In this document: positions 39,944 through 49,948 of the stretch, piece after piece
Position numbering within the stretch: position 1 is the first letter of the stretch
Layout: every line of letters begins with the position of its first letter
Origin: Mycolicibacterium novocastrense
GTDB taxonomy: Bacteria > Actinomycetota > Actinomycetes > Mycobacteriales > Mycobacteriaceae
Direction of reading: 5' to 3'
NCBI RefSeq assembly: GCF_001570485.1
Contig: NZ_BCTA01000036.1
Span: 620,001 to 684,000 of the forward strand
DNA length: 64,000 bases
Notes under the pieces: model-generated
What the model was told of the DNA's origin: nothing
The model's database searches: none
Seen by the model: the letters and a program-made list of their open reading frames with translations, nothing else
Made by a program: the position numbers and the translations under genes

Positions 39944-40867
39944 GTGCCGAAGCGGATATCCGAGACCGCCTCCGATACGGAGACGATCCTGGCCGCCGGG
40001 GCGGTGTTGTGGCGGCCCAACGGCGCACCCGATGCGCCGGAAGTCGCGCTGATCCATCGCCCTCGTTACGACGACTGGTCGCTGCCCAAAGGCAAGGTGG
40101 ACCCCGGGGAGACCGAGCCCGTGACCGCCGTGCGCGAGGTGCGCGAAGAGACCGGGTACGCGGCGCATCTCGGCCGACGCCTCAGTTCGGTGAGCTATCC
40201 CGTCGAGGACGGCAAGAAGAAGGTGCGCTACTGGGCGGCGCGTGTGGTCGGCGGCGAGTTCCACCCGAACGACGAAGTCGATGAGCTCAAGTGGTTACCC
40301 CTGCCGACGGCGATCAAACAACTAAATTATCCACACGACCGAAAGGTGCTGCGCCGCTTCGCGAAGCATCCGGCCGACACCAAGACGGTGCTGATCGTCC
40401 GCCACGCCACCGCCGGCAGTAAGTCCCGGTTCAAGGGCGATGACCGCAAACGGCCCTTGGACAAGAACGGCCGCGCGCAGGCGCAGTCACTGGTCGCGAT
40501 GCTGCTCGCCTTCGGCGCCGACCAGTTGTTCGCGGCGGACAGAGTGCGCTGTGTGTCGACATTGGAGCCACTGGCAGAAGAACTCGGGAAGACGATCCGA
40601 AGCGACGAGCTGCTGACCGAGGAGGCGTACGCCGACAACCGCAAGGCGGCCCGGCAACGCTTCCTCGAGATCGCCGGCACCCCTGGCACGCCGGTGATCT
40701 GCACTCAGGGCAAGGTGATTCCGGACCTCATCGAATGGTGGTGCGAGCGCGACGGTGTGCGGCCCGACAAGTCGCGCAATCGCAAGGGCAGCACCTGGGT
40801 GATGTCGCTTCACAACGGCCGGTTGATCGCGGCGGACCACATGGGCAGCCCACTCGCCGTGAAATGA
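39944..40867 (+). CDS. mutT1: MutT1: Nudix hydrolase fused to a histidine phosphatase domain
   Basis: A 307-residue two-domain enzyme that cleans 8-oxo-GTP and dinucleoside polyphosphates from nucleotide pools. The Nudix box (about residues 50-72) runs GKVDPGE, then REVREETGY. The C-terminal histidine phosphatase domain starts at LIVRHATAG with the catalytic RHA. GTG 39944 is preceded by GCAGGAGTTGA. The two-domain layout is typical of mycobacterial MutT1. An inverted repeat at 40889-40912 may terminate the transcript. Confidence 0.96.
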   Translation: MPKRISETASDTETILAAGAVLWRPNGAPDAPEVALIHRPRYDDWSLPKGKVDPGETEPVTAVREVREETGYAAHLGRRLSSVSYPVEDGKKKVRYWAARVVGGEFHPNDEVDELKWLPLPTAIKQLNYPHDRKVLRRFAKHPADTKTVLIVRHATAGSKSRFKGDDRKRPLDKNGRAQAQSLVAMLLAFGADQLFAADRVRCVSTLEPLAEELGKTIRSDELLTEEAYADNRKAARQRFLEIAGTPGTPVICTQGKVIPDLIEWWCERDGVRPDKSRNRKGSTWVMSLHNGRLIAADHMGSPLAVK

Positions 40868-40888
40868 CGTCCACACGTTGAATGCAAA

Positions 40889-40912
40889 TTCCGGGCGGAC
40901 ACCCGCCCGGAA
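40889..40912 (+). terminator. Inverted repeat after mutT1
   Basis: TTCCGGGCGG and CCGCCCGGAA form a perfect 10-bp stem with a 4-base loop, 22 bp past the mutT1 stop. No T-run follows, so it is a probable stem-only terminator. Confidence 0.55.
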
Positions 40913-40951
40913 AGATTGAGCCGTAGATGTTTTGGTGGGCGCAAAACGCGA

Positions 40952-40984
40952 ACACGCCGTGGGTCGCGCAGACCCACGGCGTGT
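40952..40984 (-). terminator. Stem-loop terminator after hupB
   Basis: A perfect 14-bp stem (ACACGCCGTGGGTC / GACCCACGGCGTGT) around a 5-base loop, 11 bp past the hupB stop on the minus strand, followed by TCGCGTTTTG. It sits between convergent mutT1 and hupB. Confidence 0.7.
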
Positions 40985-40994
40985 CCGGTCGATA

Positions 40995-41627
40995 CTACTT
41001 GCGGCCGCGCTTGGTCGCGGCCTTCTTGGCCGGCGACTTCTTGGCGGCGGTCTTCTTGGCTGCCGTCCGCTTGGTCGCGGCCTTCTTGGCCGGAGCCTTC
41101 TTCGCGGCCGACTTCTTGGCCGGCGACTTCTTGGCGGCGGTCTTCTTGGCTGCCGTCCGCTTGGTCGCGGCCTTCTTGGCGGGCGACTTCTTGGCAGCGG
41201 TCTTCTTGGCTGCCGTCCGCTTGGTCGCGGCCTTCTTGGCCGGAGCCTTCTTCGCGGCCGACTTCTTGGCCGCCGACTTCTTGGCCGCCTTGCGGGCACT
41301 TCCCGCCGTAACGCCTCTCTTCACTGCTGGTCCTTCCGCCGGGAGGCGCTGCGCCCCAGAGACAACGGCTTTGAACTGAGCGCCGGGCCGGAATGCCGGC
41401 ACGGAGGTGGGCTTCACCCGGACGGTCTCGCCGGTGCGCGGATTACGCGCGACGCGTGCTGCGCGGCGGCGCTGTTCGAAAACGCCGAAGCCGGTAATAG
41501 TGACGCTGTCACCCTTGTGCACCGCACGCACGATGGTGTCAACGACATTCTCCACCGCGGCGGTGGCCGACCGACGATCCGAGCCCATTTTCTCCGTGAG
41601 TACGTCGATGAGCTCTGCTTTGTTCAT
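40995..41627 (-). CDS. hupB: DNA-binding protein HU (HupB) with a lysine-rich tail
   Basis: A 210-residue mycobacterial HU. The first 90 residues are the HU fold ([15 protein letters not shown], then [15 protein letters not shown] and RNPRTGE). The second half is a histone-H1-like tail built of KKx[13 protein letters not shown] pentads with longer internal duplications. It compacts the nucleoid and also binds RNA and iron-related targets in mycobacteria. ATG 41627 has CCGGAGGT upstream. The repeated coding sequence (about 41003-41290) is highly self-similar and prone to length change between strains. Confidence 0.97.
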   Translation of the reverse strand: MNKAELIDVLTEKMGSDRRSATAAVENVVDTIVRAVHKGDSVTITGFGVFEQRRRAARVARNPRTGETVRVKPTSVPAFRPGAQFKAVVSGAQRLPAEGPAVKRGVTAGSARKAAKKSAAKKSAAKKAPAKKAATKRTAAKKTAAKKSPAKKAATKRTAAKKTAAKKSPAKKSAAKKAPAKKAATKRTAAKKTAAKKSPAKKAATKRGRK

Positions 41628-41816
41628 GCATAACCTCCGGAAACCAGTGGTCCTCTTTGGACCGACTAGAGGACACGGTAAACCCATTCCCCATTGATTT
41701 CCAAGAGCCACGCGCAGTTTCAGGCGAAGCCAGCGAACTTTCTTGCCCCCCTTGACCTCCAGAGGGGCCCCGGAGAACCGGGTTCACAGACGGTGATTTC
41801 GGCTCACCGACCGCCC

Positions 41817-42413
41817 TTATCCGGTCGGCAGAGTCCGCGGTTTCCAGTCCGGCCTGCGCGCTTCATAAGCCGCGATATCATCGCATTTGCGCAGCGTAAG
41901 GCCTATATCGTCGAGTCCGGAGAGCAATCGCCAGGCCGTATAGTCGTCAATTCTGAACGGCACCATAACCGTTCCGGCGGCGATGGTTCGATCTTGAAGA
42001 TTCACAGTGATTTCCAGGCCTGGCTGCTCCTCGATGAGCTTCCATAAAATTTCCACATCGTCTTGCGGAATTTCGGCCGCCAGAAGCCCGGCCTTGCCCG
42101 CATTGCCCCGAAAGATGTCGGCGAAGCGGGACGAGATGACGACCCGGAAGCCGTAATCCATAAGCGCCCACACGGCATGTTCGCGTGACGAGCCGGTGCC
42201 GAAATCGGGGCCGGCGACCAATACCGAACCTTTGTCGAACGGGGGCAGGTTCAAAATGAACGACGGGTCGTTGCGCCAGGCGGCGAACAGTCCGTCCTCG
42301 AAACCCGTTCGTGTAACTCGCTTCAGGTAGACCGCCGGGATGATCTGATCGGTGTCCACATTCGACCGACGCAGTGGGACGCCGATGCCGGTGTGGGTGT
42401 GGAAAGCCTGCAT
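41817..42413 (-). CDS. leuD: 3-isopropylmalate dehydratase small subunit
   Basis: A 198-residue small subunit of isopropylmalate isomerase in leucine synthesis. [16 protein letters not shown] and the swivel-domain motif [13 protein letters not shown] are present. ATG 42413 gives the normal length; the open frame upstream overlaps leuC. It is 14 bp after leuC and forms the leuCD unit with it. Confidence 0.97.
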   Translation of the reverse strand: MQAFHTHTGIGVPLRRSNVDTDQIIPAVYLKRVTRTGFEDGLFAAWRNDPSFILNLPPFDKGSVLVAGPDFGTGSSREHAVWALMDYGFRVVISSRFADIFRGNAGKAGLLAAEIPQDDVEILWKLIEEQPGLEITVNLQDRTIAAGTVMVPFRIDDYTAWRLLSGLDDIGLTLRKCDDIAAYEARRPDWKPRTLPTG

Positions 42414-42427
42414 GCCCTGTGCTCCTA

Positions 42428-43888
42428 TCAGTCGGTCAGGTCCGTGGGCGAGGACAACGTGCCGCGCACCGCGGTGGCCGCCGCGACGGCGGGAGACACC
42501 AGATGCGTACGACCGCCCTTGCCTTGCCTGCCCTCGAAATTCCGGTTGGACGTCGATGCACAACGTTGACCCGGGGACAGCTGGTCGGGGTTCATCCCCA
42601 GGCACATCGAACAACCCGCCTGTCGCCACTCCGCTCCAGCGGCGGTGAAGATCTCTCCGAGCCCTTCCGATTCGGCCTGCAGCCGCACGCGCATCGATCC
42701 GGGCACGATCAGCATGCGCACCCCGTCGGCGACCTTGCGACCGCGCAGCACGTCCGCGGTCACCCGCAGATCCTCGATGCGGCCATTGGTGCACGAGCCG
42801 ACGAAGACGGTGTCGACCGCAATGTCACGCATTGCGGTGCCGGGTCGAAGGTCCATGTAGGCCAACGCCTTTTCGGCCGCTTGCCGTTCCCCCTCGTCGA
42901 ACATCAACTCCGGGTCGGGTACCGAATCGGACAGCGGCACCCCTTGGCCCGGATTGGTACCCCACGTGACGAACGGGCTCAGGGTCGAGGCGTCGATGTA
43001 GACCTCGGTGTCGAATTCGGCACCCTCGTCAGTGCGAAGGCCGCGCCAAGCGGCGACCGCTTGGTCCCACTGTTCGCCCTGCGGGGCGTGCGGACGCCCG
43101 CGAAGAAACTCGAACGTGGTGTCGTCCGGTGCCACCATGCCGGCCCGCGCACCCGCCTCGATGCTCATGTTGCAGATCGTCATCCGGCCTTCCATCGACA
43201 GCGATTCGATGGCGCTGCCGCGGTATTCGATGACGTGGCCCTGCCCTCCGCCGGTACCGATCTTGGCGATCACGGCGAGAATGATGTCCTTGGCGCTCAC
43301 TCCGTCGGGAAGCTCACCGTCGACGTTGACTGCCATGGTCTTGAACGGGCGCAACGGCAGGGTCTGCGTGGCGAGTACGTGCTCGACCTCCGATGTGCCG
43401 ATCCCCATCGCCAGCGCGCCGAACGCTCCATGCGTCGAGGTATGGCTGTCGCCACACACAACCGTCATACCGGGCTGCGTCAATCCGAGTTGCGGTCCGA
43501 TGATGTGCACGATGCCCTGTTCGGCATCGCCCATCGGATGCAACCGGATGCCGAATTCTTCGCAGTTGCGCCGGAGGGTCTCCACTTGTGTGCGCGACAC
43601 CGGGTCCGCGATCGGCTTGTCGATGTCGACCGTCGGCACATTGTGGTCCTCGGTGGCGATGGTCAGATCCGGTCTGCGCACCGGACGCCCGGCCAACCGC
43701 AGCCCGTCGAACGCCTGGGGGCTGGTCACCTCGTGCACGAGATGCAGGTCGATGTAGATCAGATCGGGTTCGCGCGCAGCGCCTTCACCGCCGCCCTCGA
43801 CGACGACGTGGTCGGCCCACACCTTTTCGGCCAACGTGCGCGGTGTGTCACCGCGCCCGCGGGCAGCACTGGAAACATCGGTCGACAT
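42428..43888 (-). CDS. leuC: 3-isopropylmalate dehydratase large subunit
   Basis: A 486-residue aconitase-family subunit that holds the 4Fe-4S cluster and isomerises isopropylmalate. Cluster cysteines are visible in [10 protein letters not shown] and in [23 protein letters not shown] is the family signature. The ATG 43888 start leaves only 38 bp to the divergent IclR regulator start, which includes an inverted repeat likely to be the regulator's site. Confidence 0.97.
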   Translation of the reverse strand: MSTDVSSAARGRGDTPRTLAEKVWADHVVVEGGGEGAAREPDLIYIDLHLVHEVTSPQAFDGLRLAGRPVRRPDLTIATEDHNVPTVDIDKPIADPVSRTQVETLRRNCEEFGIRLHPMGDAEQGIVHIIGPQLGLTQPGMTVVCGDSHTSTHGAFGALAMGIGTSEVEHVLATQTLPLRPFKTMAVNVDGELPDGVSAKDIILAVIAKIGTGGGQGHVIEYRGSAIESLSMEGRMTICNMSIEAGARAGMVAPDDTTFEFLRGRPHAPQGEQWDQAVAAWRGLRTDEGAEFDTEVYIDASTLSPFVTWGTNPGQGVPLSDSVPDPELMFDEGERQAAEKALAYMDLRPGTAMRDIAVDTVFVGSCTNGRIEDLRVTADVLRGRKVADGVRMLIVPGSMRVRLQAESEGLGEIFTAAGAEWRQAGCSMCLGMNPDQLSPGQRCASTSNRNFEGRQGKGGRTHLVSPAVAAATAVRGTLSSPTDLTD

Positions 43889-43896
43889 CTTGACTA

Positions 43897-43932
43897 TCTC
43901 ACAATCTGGGACGTTAGTATCTCCTTGTGAGA
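43897..43932. promoter_or_regulatory. Inverted repeat between leuC and the IclR gene (probable operator)
   Basis: TCTCACAA (43897-43904) and TTGTGAGA (43925-43932) form a perfect inverted repeat with 20 bases between. It covers the 38-bp divergent intergenic region and the regulator's own start codon. In Corynebacterium LtbR, an IclR protein in the same arrangement, binds here to repress leuCD. A site for the adjacent regulator is inferred. Confidence 0.6.
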
Positions 43933-44628
43933 CAGGATAGCGGCATCGGCGTATTGGACAAAGCCGTGGGGGTGCTGCACGCGGTCGCCGATTCGCCCTG
44001 CGGGCTGGCCGAACTGTGCGAGCGCACGGGCTTGCCGCGCGCCACGGCGCACCGGCTTGCCGCGGGCCTGGAAACCCACCGCCTGCTGGCGCGCAACGGC
44101 GATGGCCGTTGGCGGCTCGGTCCCGGCCTGACCGAGTTGGCCGGACAGGTCAACGATCCGCTCGTGGCCGCGGGCGCGGTCGTCCTGCCCCGGTTGCGGG
44201 AGATCACCGGCGAGAGCGTGCAGCTCTACCGCCGCGAAGGCACCTCACGGATCTGCGTGGCGGCGCTGGAACCTCCTGCCGGGCTGCGGGATACCGTGCC
44301 GGTCGGCAGCACGCTGCCGATGACGGCGGGCTCCGGCGCCAAGGTTCTGCTGGCGTACGCCGACGCGGCCACCCAGCAGGCCGTACTCCCGAACGCGAAG
44401 TTCACCGATCGCGCGCTGGCCGAGGTGCGCAAGCGTGGATGGGCGCAGAGCGCCGCCGAACGCGAGCCGGGTGTGGCGAGTGTCTCGGCTCCGGTGCGTG
44501 ACGGACGCGGCGTGGTCATCGCCGCGGTATCGGTGTCCGGGCCGATCGACCGGATGGGCCGGCGGCCGGGGGCGCGGTGGGCCGCCGATCTGTTGGCCGC
44601 TGCCGACGCCCTGGCGCGACGCCTGTGA
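43927..44628 (+). CDS. IclR-family regulator (LtbR-like)
   Basis: A 233-residue IclR regulator: N-terminal winged helix ([22 protein letters not shown]) and C-terminal effector-binding domain. The position divergent from leuCD is conserved in actinobacteria, where the orthologue LtbR represses leucine and tryptophan genes; it corresponds to Rv2989. The GTG 43927 start lies inside the right arm of the inverted repeat, suggesting autoregulation. Confidence 0.9.
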   Translation: MRQDSGIGVLDKAVGVLHAVADSPCGLAELCERTGLPRATAHRLAAGLETHRLLARNGDGRWRLGPGLTELAGQVNDPLVAAGAVVLPRLREITGESVQLYRREGTSRICVAALEPPAGLRDTVPVGSTLPMTAGSGAKVLLAYADAATQQAVLPNAKFTDRALAEVRKRGWAQSAAEREPGVASVSAPVRDGRGVVIAAVSVSGPIDRMGRRPGARWAADLLAAADALARRL

Positions 44629-44661
44629 GAGTGACGCAATTCGCAGAGAACGCGAAATCTG

Positions 44662-44734
44662 TACCCCCGATGGGATTCGAACCCACGCTACCGCCGTGAG
44701 AGGGCGGCGTCCTAGGCCGCTAGACGACGGGGGC
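44662..44734 (-). tRNA. tRNA-Glu (CTC)
   Basis: 73-nt tRNA on the minus strand. Acceptor stem GCCCCCG/CGGGGGT, anticodon stem CCGCC/GGCGG around loop CTCTCAC (anticodon CTC), T-loop GTTCGAATC, discriminator A. CCA is not encoded. Confidence 0.96.
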
Positions 44735-44796
44735 TAGAACTGGTTTCCGGATGGCCAGCATATCTCAGCGAGATTTGTCGGCCTAATCACGGTCAT

Positions 44797-44871
44797 TGGC
44801 TGGGGTACCAGGACTCGAACCTAGAACGGCTGAACCAGAATCAGCTGTGTTGCCAATTACACCATACCCCA
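44797..44871 (-). tRNA. tRNA-Gln (CTG), CCA encoded
   Basis: Minus-strand tRNA: acceptor TGGGGTA/TACCCCA, anticodon stem GCTGA/TCAGC around loop TTCTGGT (anticodon CTG), T-loop GTTCGAGTC. The discriminator G is followed by an encoded CCA at 44799-44797. It lies between tRNA-Glu and gltX, whose product is expected to charge both tRNAs with glutamate. Confidence 0.96.
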
Positions 44872-44989
44872 TTGGCTGTCCGTAACCGCAGGTCACGGGC
44901 CTATTTGGCCCCCCTTGCGCGGCCGGTGGAAGCCTTCGCGCGCGGTATCGGACCGACGTGCAGACTACCAAAGATTTTCAACGCGCTTT

Positions 44990-46465
44990 TCACGCCTCGG
45001 CTTCCGCAGCGGCGTGCTCGCGGCCGGCCCGCAGTCGGGCCAGGCTGCGTTCGCGCCCCAGCAGGTCGAGCGATTCGAACAGCGGCGGGCTGACCGATGA
45101 GCCCGTCGCGGCGACGCGGATCGGGCCGAACGCCTTACGCGGCTTGAGCCCGAGGCCGTCGAGCAACGCCTCCTTCAGCGCCGCCTCGATCACCGGGGTG
45201 CTCCAGTCGCCGACGTTCTCCAGGGCGCCCAGCGCGGCGTCGAGCACCGCCACCGCCTCGGCCTTCAACTCCTTGGCCGCCGACTTCTCGTCGAGCGTGA
45301 ACTCCACGTCGTTGAGGAACCGCAACAGGTCCCACGCATCGCCGAGCACCACGATGCGGGTCTGCACGAGCGCGGCGGCTTCGGCGAAGCGGTCATCGTC
45401 GAGGCCGGTGTCGTGACCGTGCTCGGTGAAGTAGGCCCTCAGACGGGCGGTGAACTCCTGTTCGCTCAGCATCCGGATGTGTTCTGCGTTCAGCGCGTCG
45501 GCCTTCTTCTGGTCGAACCGGGCCGGATTCGAGTTGACGTCGGCGACGTCGAAGGCCGCCACCATCTCGTCGAGGCTGAAAACGTCGCGGTCCTCGGCGA
45601 TTCCCCACCCCAGCAGGGCCAGATAGTTCAGCAGGCCTTCCGGGATGAAGCCCCGTTCGCGATGTAGGAACAGGTTGGACTGCGGATCGCGCTTGGACAG
45701 CTTCTTGTTGCCGTCTCCCAGAACGCTTGGCAGGTGCGCGAACTCGGGGATCCGGTCCGCTACGCCGATCCGCATCAGAGCCTCATACAGCGCGATCTGG
45801 CGGGGCGTCGATGACAGCAGGTCCTCACCGCGCAGCACGTGGCTGATCTTCATCAGCGCGTCGTCGACCGGATTCACCAAGGTGTACAACGGCTCCCCGT
45901 TACCGCGGGTCAGCGCGAAATCGGGTACCGATCCGGCCGGGAACGTCGTTTCCCCGCGCACGAGATCGCGCCAGCCGATGTCCTGGTCGGGCATTTTCAA
46001 CCGCACCACGGCGCGCCTGCCTTGGGCGCGCAACTCCGTCCGCTGCTGTTCGGTCAGGTCGCGGTCGAAGTTGTCGTAGCCCAATTTGGGATTCCGCCCC
46101 GCGGCCAGATGACGCGCTTCGACTTCCTCAGGTGTGGAGAACGACTCGTATGCGTCGCCGGCTTCGAGAAGCCGGGCGATCACATCGCGGTAGAGATCGA
46201 GTCGCTCCGATTGCCGGTATGGCCCGTAGGGACCACCGACTTCGGGGCCCTCGTCCCAGTCGAGTCCGAGCCATCGCAGCGCATCGAGTATCGCGCGGTA
46301 GCTCTCCTCGGAATCGCGCGCCGAGTCGGTGTCCTCGATGCGGAACACGAAGGCGCCGCCGGTATGGCGGGCGTACGCCCAGTTGAACAGCGCGGTGCGG
46401 ATCAGGCCGACGTGCGGCGTACCCGTGGGTGACGGACAGAACCGCACCCGGACATCACTTGTCAT
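44990..46465 (-). CDS. gltX: Glutamyl-tRNA synthetase
   Basis: A 491-residue class I synthetase. The HIGH-like motif is PTGTPHVGL and the KMSKS-like motif is KKLSKRDP. Mycobacteria lack a glutaminyl-tRNA synthetase, so this enzyme is expected to be non-discriminating, making Glu-tRNA(Gln) that GatCAB amidates; the adjacent tRNA-Glu and tRNA-Gln genes fit that. ATG 46465 overlaps the stop of the FAH-family gene by one base. Confidence 0.96.
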   Translation of the reverse strand: MTSDVRVRFCPSPTGTPHVGLIRTALFNWAYARHTGGAFVFRIEDTDSARDSEESYRAILDALRWLGLDWDEGPEVGGPYGPYRQSERLDLYRDVIARLLEAGDAYESFSTPEEVEARHLAAGRNPKLGYDNFDRDLTEQQRTELRAQGRRAVVRLKMPDQDIGWRDLVRGETTFPAGSVPDFALTRGNGEPLYTLVNPVDDALMKISHVLRGEDLLSSTPRQIALYEALMRIGVADRIPEFAHLPSVLGDGNKKLSKRDPQSNLFLHRERGFIPEGLLNYLALLGWGIAEDRDVFSLDEMVAAFDVADVNSNPARFDQKKADALNAEHIRMLSEQEFTARLRAYFTEHGHDTGLDDDRFAEAAALVQTRIVVLGDAWDLLRFLNDVEFTLDEKSAAKELKAEAVAVLDAALGALENVGDWSTPVIEAALKEALLDGLGLKPRKAFGPIRVAATGSSVSPPLFESLDLLGRERSLARLRAGREHAAAEAEA

Positions 46466-47274
46466 CACTTCCCTTTGCGCACAACCGGATTCGTCAACGT
46501 TCCGATGCCTTCGACGGTGATGCTCACGGTGTCGGAGTCCTCGATCGGGCCGACACCCTCCGGCGTCCCGGTCAGAATCAAATCGCCCGGCAACAATGTC
46601 ATCACCCGGGATATCCATTCCACGATCGCACCGACGTCGTGGATCATCAGCGACGTCCTGCTGTTCTGCTTGACGACACCGTTGACTTCGGTGCGGATCT
46701 GCAGGTCCGAGGGATCGACGTCGGTGACGATCCACGGCCCGACCGGGCAGAACGTGTCATGCCCCTTCGCGCGGGTCCATTGGCCGTCCTTCTGCTGCTG
46801 ATCGCGTGCCGAGACATCGTTGGCGATGGTGTAACCCAGGATGTTCTCCGCCGCGCGGGCGGCCGATACGTCCTTGCACGGCCTGCCGATGACCGCGGCG
46901 AGCTCGCCCTCGAAATGCACGGGATCCGCGTCGGCGGGCAGCTGGATCGGCACGTTCGGACCGATGATCGCGGTGTTGGGTTTCATGAAGATGATCGGGT
47001 CGTCGAAAGTGGCAGGCGCCGAACCGTCGCCGGCGCGTGCGGCCATTTCGGCGATGTGGGCGGCGTAGTTCTTACCCACGCACACCACCTTGGTCGCGAG
47101 GATCGGGGCGAGCAGGCGCACATCGGCCAGCGGCCACTGCCGACCCGTGAACTGGGGATTGCCGAACGGGTGCTCGGCGATTTCCCGCGCGATCGCCTGA
47201 GCGGGGTCGTCGGGTGGACCCTCGACGCTGACGAAGGCGACACCGTCGGGGCTGGCGATTCGGCCAAGGCGCAT
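46465..47274 (-). CDS. Fumarylacetoacetate hydrolase (FAH) family protein
   Basis: A 269-residue FAH-fold enzyme. The metal-binding set is visible in [11 protein letters not shown] (two acidic ligands) and [10 protein letters not shown]. Relatives hydrolyse or decarboxylate acylpyruvates, oxaloacetate or aromatic ring-cleavage products; this substrate is not known. ATG 47274 was chosen because residues upstream are not conserved. It is probably co-transcribed with gltX. It corresponds to Rv2993c. Confidence 0.9.
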   Translation of the reverse strand: MRLGRIASPDGVAFVSVEGPPDDPAQAIAREIAEHPFGNPQFTGRQWPLADVRLLAPILATKVVCVGKNYAAHIAEMAARAGDGSAPATFDDPIIFMKPNTAIIGPNVPIQLPADADPVHFEGELAAVIGRPCKDVSAARAAENILGYTIANDVSARDQQQKDGQWTRAKGHDTFCPVGPWIVTDVDPSDLQIRTEVNGVVKQNSRTSLMIHDVGAIVEWISRVMTLLPGDLILTGTPEGVGPIEDSDTVSITVEGIGTLTNPVVRKGK

Positions 47275-47390
47275 GGCGTTCAGCCTAGTAGCCGGCCTGG
47301 TAGCGGCCGCCGACCGCTCCCACGACAGCCTTGTCTCGGCATATGAGAACACGATTCAGCATGGTGAGATCGCTGTGCCACGATGGTCCG

Positions 47391-48596
47391 ATGTCCGCCG
47401 AGCCGCTCACCACCGCCCGTCGATGGTCGTTGCTGTGTATCGCGCTGGCGGCGACGACGAGCGCCAACGTGTTCACCAATGGTGCGGCCTTCCTCATTCC
47501 GACGCTGCACAGCGAAAGGGGCCTGGACCTCGCGGCGGCCGGTCTGCTCTCTGCGATGCCGGGCTTCGGGCTGGTGACCACGTTGATCGCGTGGGGTTAT
47601 GTCGTCGACCGCTACGGCGAGCGTATTGTGCTGACGGTCGGCTCGGTGCTGATATCCGCGGCCGCCTTCGCCGCTGCCTTCTCCGAATCCCTGGTCGGCG
47701 CGGGCGCTTTCCTGTTCCTCGGCGGTATGGCGGCTGCGAGCAGCAACTCGGCCAGCGGCCGGTTGGTGGTCGGCTGGTTCCCGGTCGAACAACGCGGCCT
47801 GGCCATGGGGATCCGGCAGACGGCCACCCCGTTGGGCGTCGGGTTGGGAGCACTGGTGATTCCGCGGCTGGCCGAAAGCCATGGTGTGACCGGTGCGTTG
47901 CTGTTTCCAGCGGGGGTGTGCGCGGTGTCGGCGCTGGTGTGCCTGGTCGCGGTGATCGATCCGCCACGGCCGCCGCGTTCCGAGGCGCCGATCGAACATC
48001 TCACGAACCCCTATCGAGGCTCTTCGGTGCTGTGGCGTATTCACGCCGTCTCGGTGTTGCTCGTCGTGCCCCAGGCGGTGGTGTGGACATTCACGCTCGT
48101 GTGGTTGATGTCCGAGCACGGCTGGTCGGCCGGCTCGGCCGGCCTACTCGTCATGGTGGCCCAATTGCTCGGTGCCGGAGGACGTATCGCGGCGGGGCAT
48201 TGGTCCGACCGGTTGGGTCAACGGCTTCGCCCGATCCGTGCGATTGCCGCCGCCGCGGCGCTCAGCATGGCGGCACTCGCGTTGTCGGACTGGTTGAAGT
48301 CCCCCGTCGCGGTGGCGGCGATGGTGGTCGCCTCGGTGATCACGGTGTCCGACAACGGTTTGGCGTTCACCGCCATCGCCGAGATTGCCGGGCCGTTCTG
48401 GAGCGGTCGTGCCCTGGGCACCCAGAACACCAGCCAGCATCTCGCATCGGCCGTCGCGGCCCCCACGTTCGGTGCGTTGATCGGGGTTGCCGGTTATCCG
48501 GCGGCGTTCGCCATCTGCGCGTTGTTCCCGCTGGCGGCGATCCCGCTCGTGCCCCCTGACCCCTCGGGTTCGCCGGAGCCTGCGCGGGGGCTGTGA
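47391..48596 (+). CDS. Major facilitator superfamily transporter
   Basis: A 401-residue MFS permease with about twelve hydrophobic helices. The loop between helices 2 and 3 has the MFS motif variant GYVVDRYGERIV. It may export drugs or move organic anions; substrate is unknown. ATG 47391 (MSAEPL) was preferred over earlier in-frame starts back to 47331. It is divergent from the FAH gene and corresponds to Rv2994. Confidence 0.9.
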   Translation: MSAEPLTTARRWSLLCIALAATTSANVFTNGAAFLIPTLHSERGLDLAAAGLLSAMPGFGLVTTLIAWGYVVDRYGERIVLTVGSVLISAAAFAAAFSESLVGAGAFLFLGGMAAASSNSASGRLVVGWFPVEQRGLAMGIRQTATPLGVGLGALVIPRLAESHGVTGALLFPAGVCAVSALVCLVAVIDPPRPPRSEAPIEHLTNPYRGSSVLWRIHAVSVLLVVPQAVVWTFTLVWLMSEHGWSAGSAGLLVMVAQLLGAGGRIAAGHWSDRLGQRLRPIRAIAAAAALSMAALALSDWLKSPVAVAAMVVASVITVSDNGLAFTAIAEIAGPFWSGRALGTQNTSQHLASAVAAPTFGALIGVAGYPAAFAICALFPLAAIPLVPPDPSGSPEPARGL

Positions 48597-48686
48597 TTCG
48601 GTGGCCGAGTTCGGGGCGGGGGCTGTTCACGCCGGCGTCCTCAGTCTCCCCCTCCCCGGGACCACTTCTGCCATTGCCCGCCTACG

Positions 48687-48719
48687 AGCGAATAATTCGC
48701 TGGCAGCGAATTATTCGCT
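48687..48719. repeat. Perfect 33-bp nested palindrome
   Basis: Every base from 48687 to 48719 pairs around the central G at 48703: arms AGCGAATAATTCGCTG and CAGCGAATTATTCGCT. Each arm is itself a palindrome of form GCGAAT-N-ATTCGC, so the site is two such units 18 bp apart. It is strikingly AT-rich for this genome. It could be a bidirectional terminator or a protein-binding site. Confidence 0.9.
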
Positions 48720-48759
48720 GAGAGCTGGGCAGTACGGGGACGTAGTCGCCGGGGGTAGT

Positions 48760-48862
48760 GAGCGTCCGGAGTGCCCGGGCACCCGAGGTTCTGGGCGGCC
48801 AAAGCACCTGAGTGTCCGGAGTGCCCGGGCACCCGAGAGGTTCTGAGGCCGCCGTGGCACCT
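48760..48862. repeat. Two tandem imperfect GC-rich repeats
   Basis: Unit 1 (48760-48809) and unit 2 (48810-48862) share the core GTCCGGAGTGCCCGGGCACC and the ends GTTCTG and GCACCTGAG; a third copy seems to begin at 48863. The core contains the 10-bp palindrome GTGCCCGGGCAC-type sequence. Not a CRISPR: there are no spacers. Confidence 0.8.
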
Positions 48863-48929
48863 GAGCGCCCAGGGGTATATGGAGCGGTGTGCCCGCCGAA
48901 ATCGATAACGTCCTGTTTATAGGCCTTGC

Positions 48930-49940
48930 CTATAGATAGCCCGCGATCCGGTCGCCGACAGCGGTGGTGGACAGCTTCTGGTCACCGCGCGTGGCCAGAT
49001 GCTGCTCGACGGCTTTGTCGACGCGCGCGGCCGCATCCGTCTCGCCGACATGGGCCAGCAGCAGTGCGACCGACATGATCGCCGCAGTCGGGTCGGCGAT
49101 CCCCCGGCCCGCGATGTCGGGCGCGCTGCCGTGCACGGGTTCGAACATCGACGGATTGGTGCGCGTGGCATCGATATTGCCGCTGGCCGCCAGCCCGATA
49201 CCCCCGCACACCGCGGCCGCGAGGTCGGTGACGATATCGCCGAACAGGTTGTCGGTGACGATCACATCGAAACGGCCCGGGTCGGTGACGAGGTGGATGG
49301 TCGCGGCGTCGACGTGCTGGTAGGCGACCTCGACGTCTCCGAAGTCGGCGGCGACCTCCTGAACGGTGCGCCACCACAACGCGCCTGCGAAGGTCAGGAC
49401 GTTGTTCTTGTGCACCAGCGTCAGATGTTTGCGACGTTTCTGGGCGCGGACGAACGCGTCCTCTACGACACGGCGCACACCGAAAGCGGTGTTGACGCTG
49501 ACCTCGGTGGCGACCTCGTGCGGTGTCCCGACACGGATCGCGCCGCCGGTACCGGTGTAGGGACCCTCGGTGCCTTCCCGCACGACGACGAAGTCGATGT
49601 CGGGGTTGCCCGCCAGCGGGCTGTTCACGCCGGGATAGAGACGGCCGGGCCGCAGGTTGACGTGGTGGTCGAGTTCGAACCGGATGCGCAGCAGCAGACC
49701 GCGTTCGAGCACGCCGCTGGGTACCGACGGGTCACCGATCGCGCCCAGCAGGATCGCGTCATGCCCGCGGAGCTCGTCGAGCACGGAGTCGGGCAGCACC
49801 TCCCCGGAGGCGTGGTACCGGCGGGCGCCGAGGTCGTAGGGCGTCTTGTGCACGCCGGGAAGCACCGCGTCGAGAACCTTGACGGCCTCCCCGACGACCT
49901 CCGGGCCGATCCCATCGCCCGCGATGATCGCCAGCTTCAT
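48930..49940 (-). CDS. leuB: 3-isopropylmalate dehydrogenase
   Basis: A 336-residue NAD-dependent enzyme for the third step of leucine synthesis. [12 protein letters not shown] at the start and [22 protein letters not shown] (metal and NAD site, partly listed) are characteristic; [16 protein letters not shown] follows. ATG 49940 matches the usual length; ATG 49952 would overlap serA. It follows serA by 8 bp, forming a serA-leuB unit. Confidence 0.97.
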   Translation of the reverse strand: MKLAIIAGDGIGPEVVGEAVKVLDAVLPGVHKTPYDLGARRYHASGEVLPDSVLDELRGHDAILLGAIGDPSVPSGVLERGLLLRIRFELDHHVNLRPGRLYPGVNSPLAGNPDIDFVVVREGTEGPYTGTGGAIRVGTPHEVATEVSVNTAFGVRRVVEDAFVRAQKRRKHLTLVHKNNVLTFAGALWWRTVQEVAADFGDVEVAYQHVDAATIHLVTDPGRFDVIVTDNLFGDIVTDLAAAVCGGIGLAASGNIDATRTNPSMFEPVHGSAPDIAGRGIADPTAAIMSVALLLAHVGETDAAARVDKAVEQHLATRGDQKLSTTAVGDRIAGYL

Positions 49941-49948
49941 GGCCGAAC

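Larger units (their letters stand above)
48597..48929. other. Repeat-rich gap between convergent MFS and leuB genes
   Basis: 333 bp without a credible gene, between two convergent genes. It contains a perfect 33-bp palindrome (48687-48719) and a tandem GC-rich repeat of about 50 bp (48760-48862). Confidence 0.75.

Noticed and set aside
41003..41290. Regular repeats resembling a repeat array
   Set aside because: They are coding (lysine-rich HupB tail) with no unique spacers, so not a CRISPR.
48641..48832. Short open frames in the leuB/MFS gap
   Set aside because: They run through the palindrome and the tandem repeats and have no start signal or conserved sequence.
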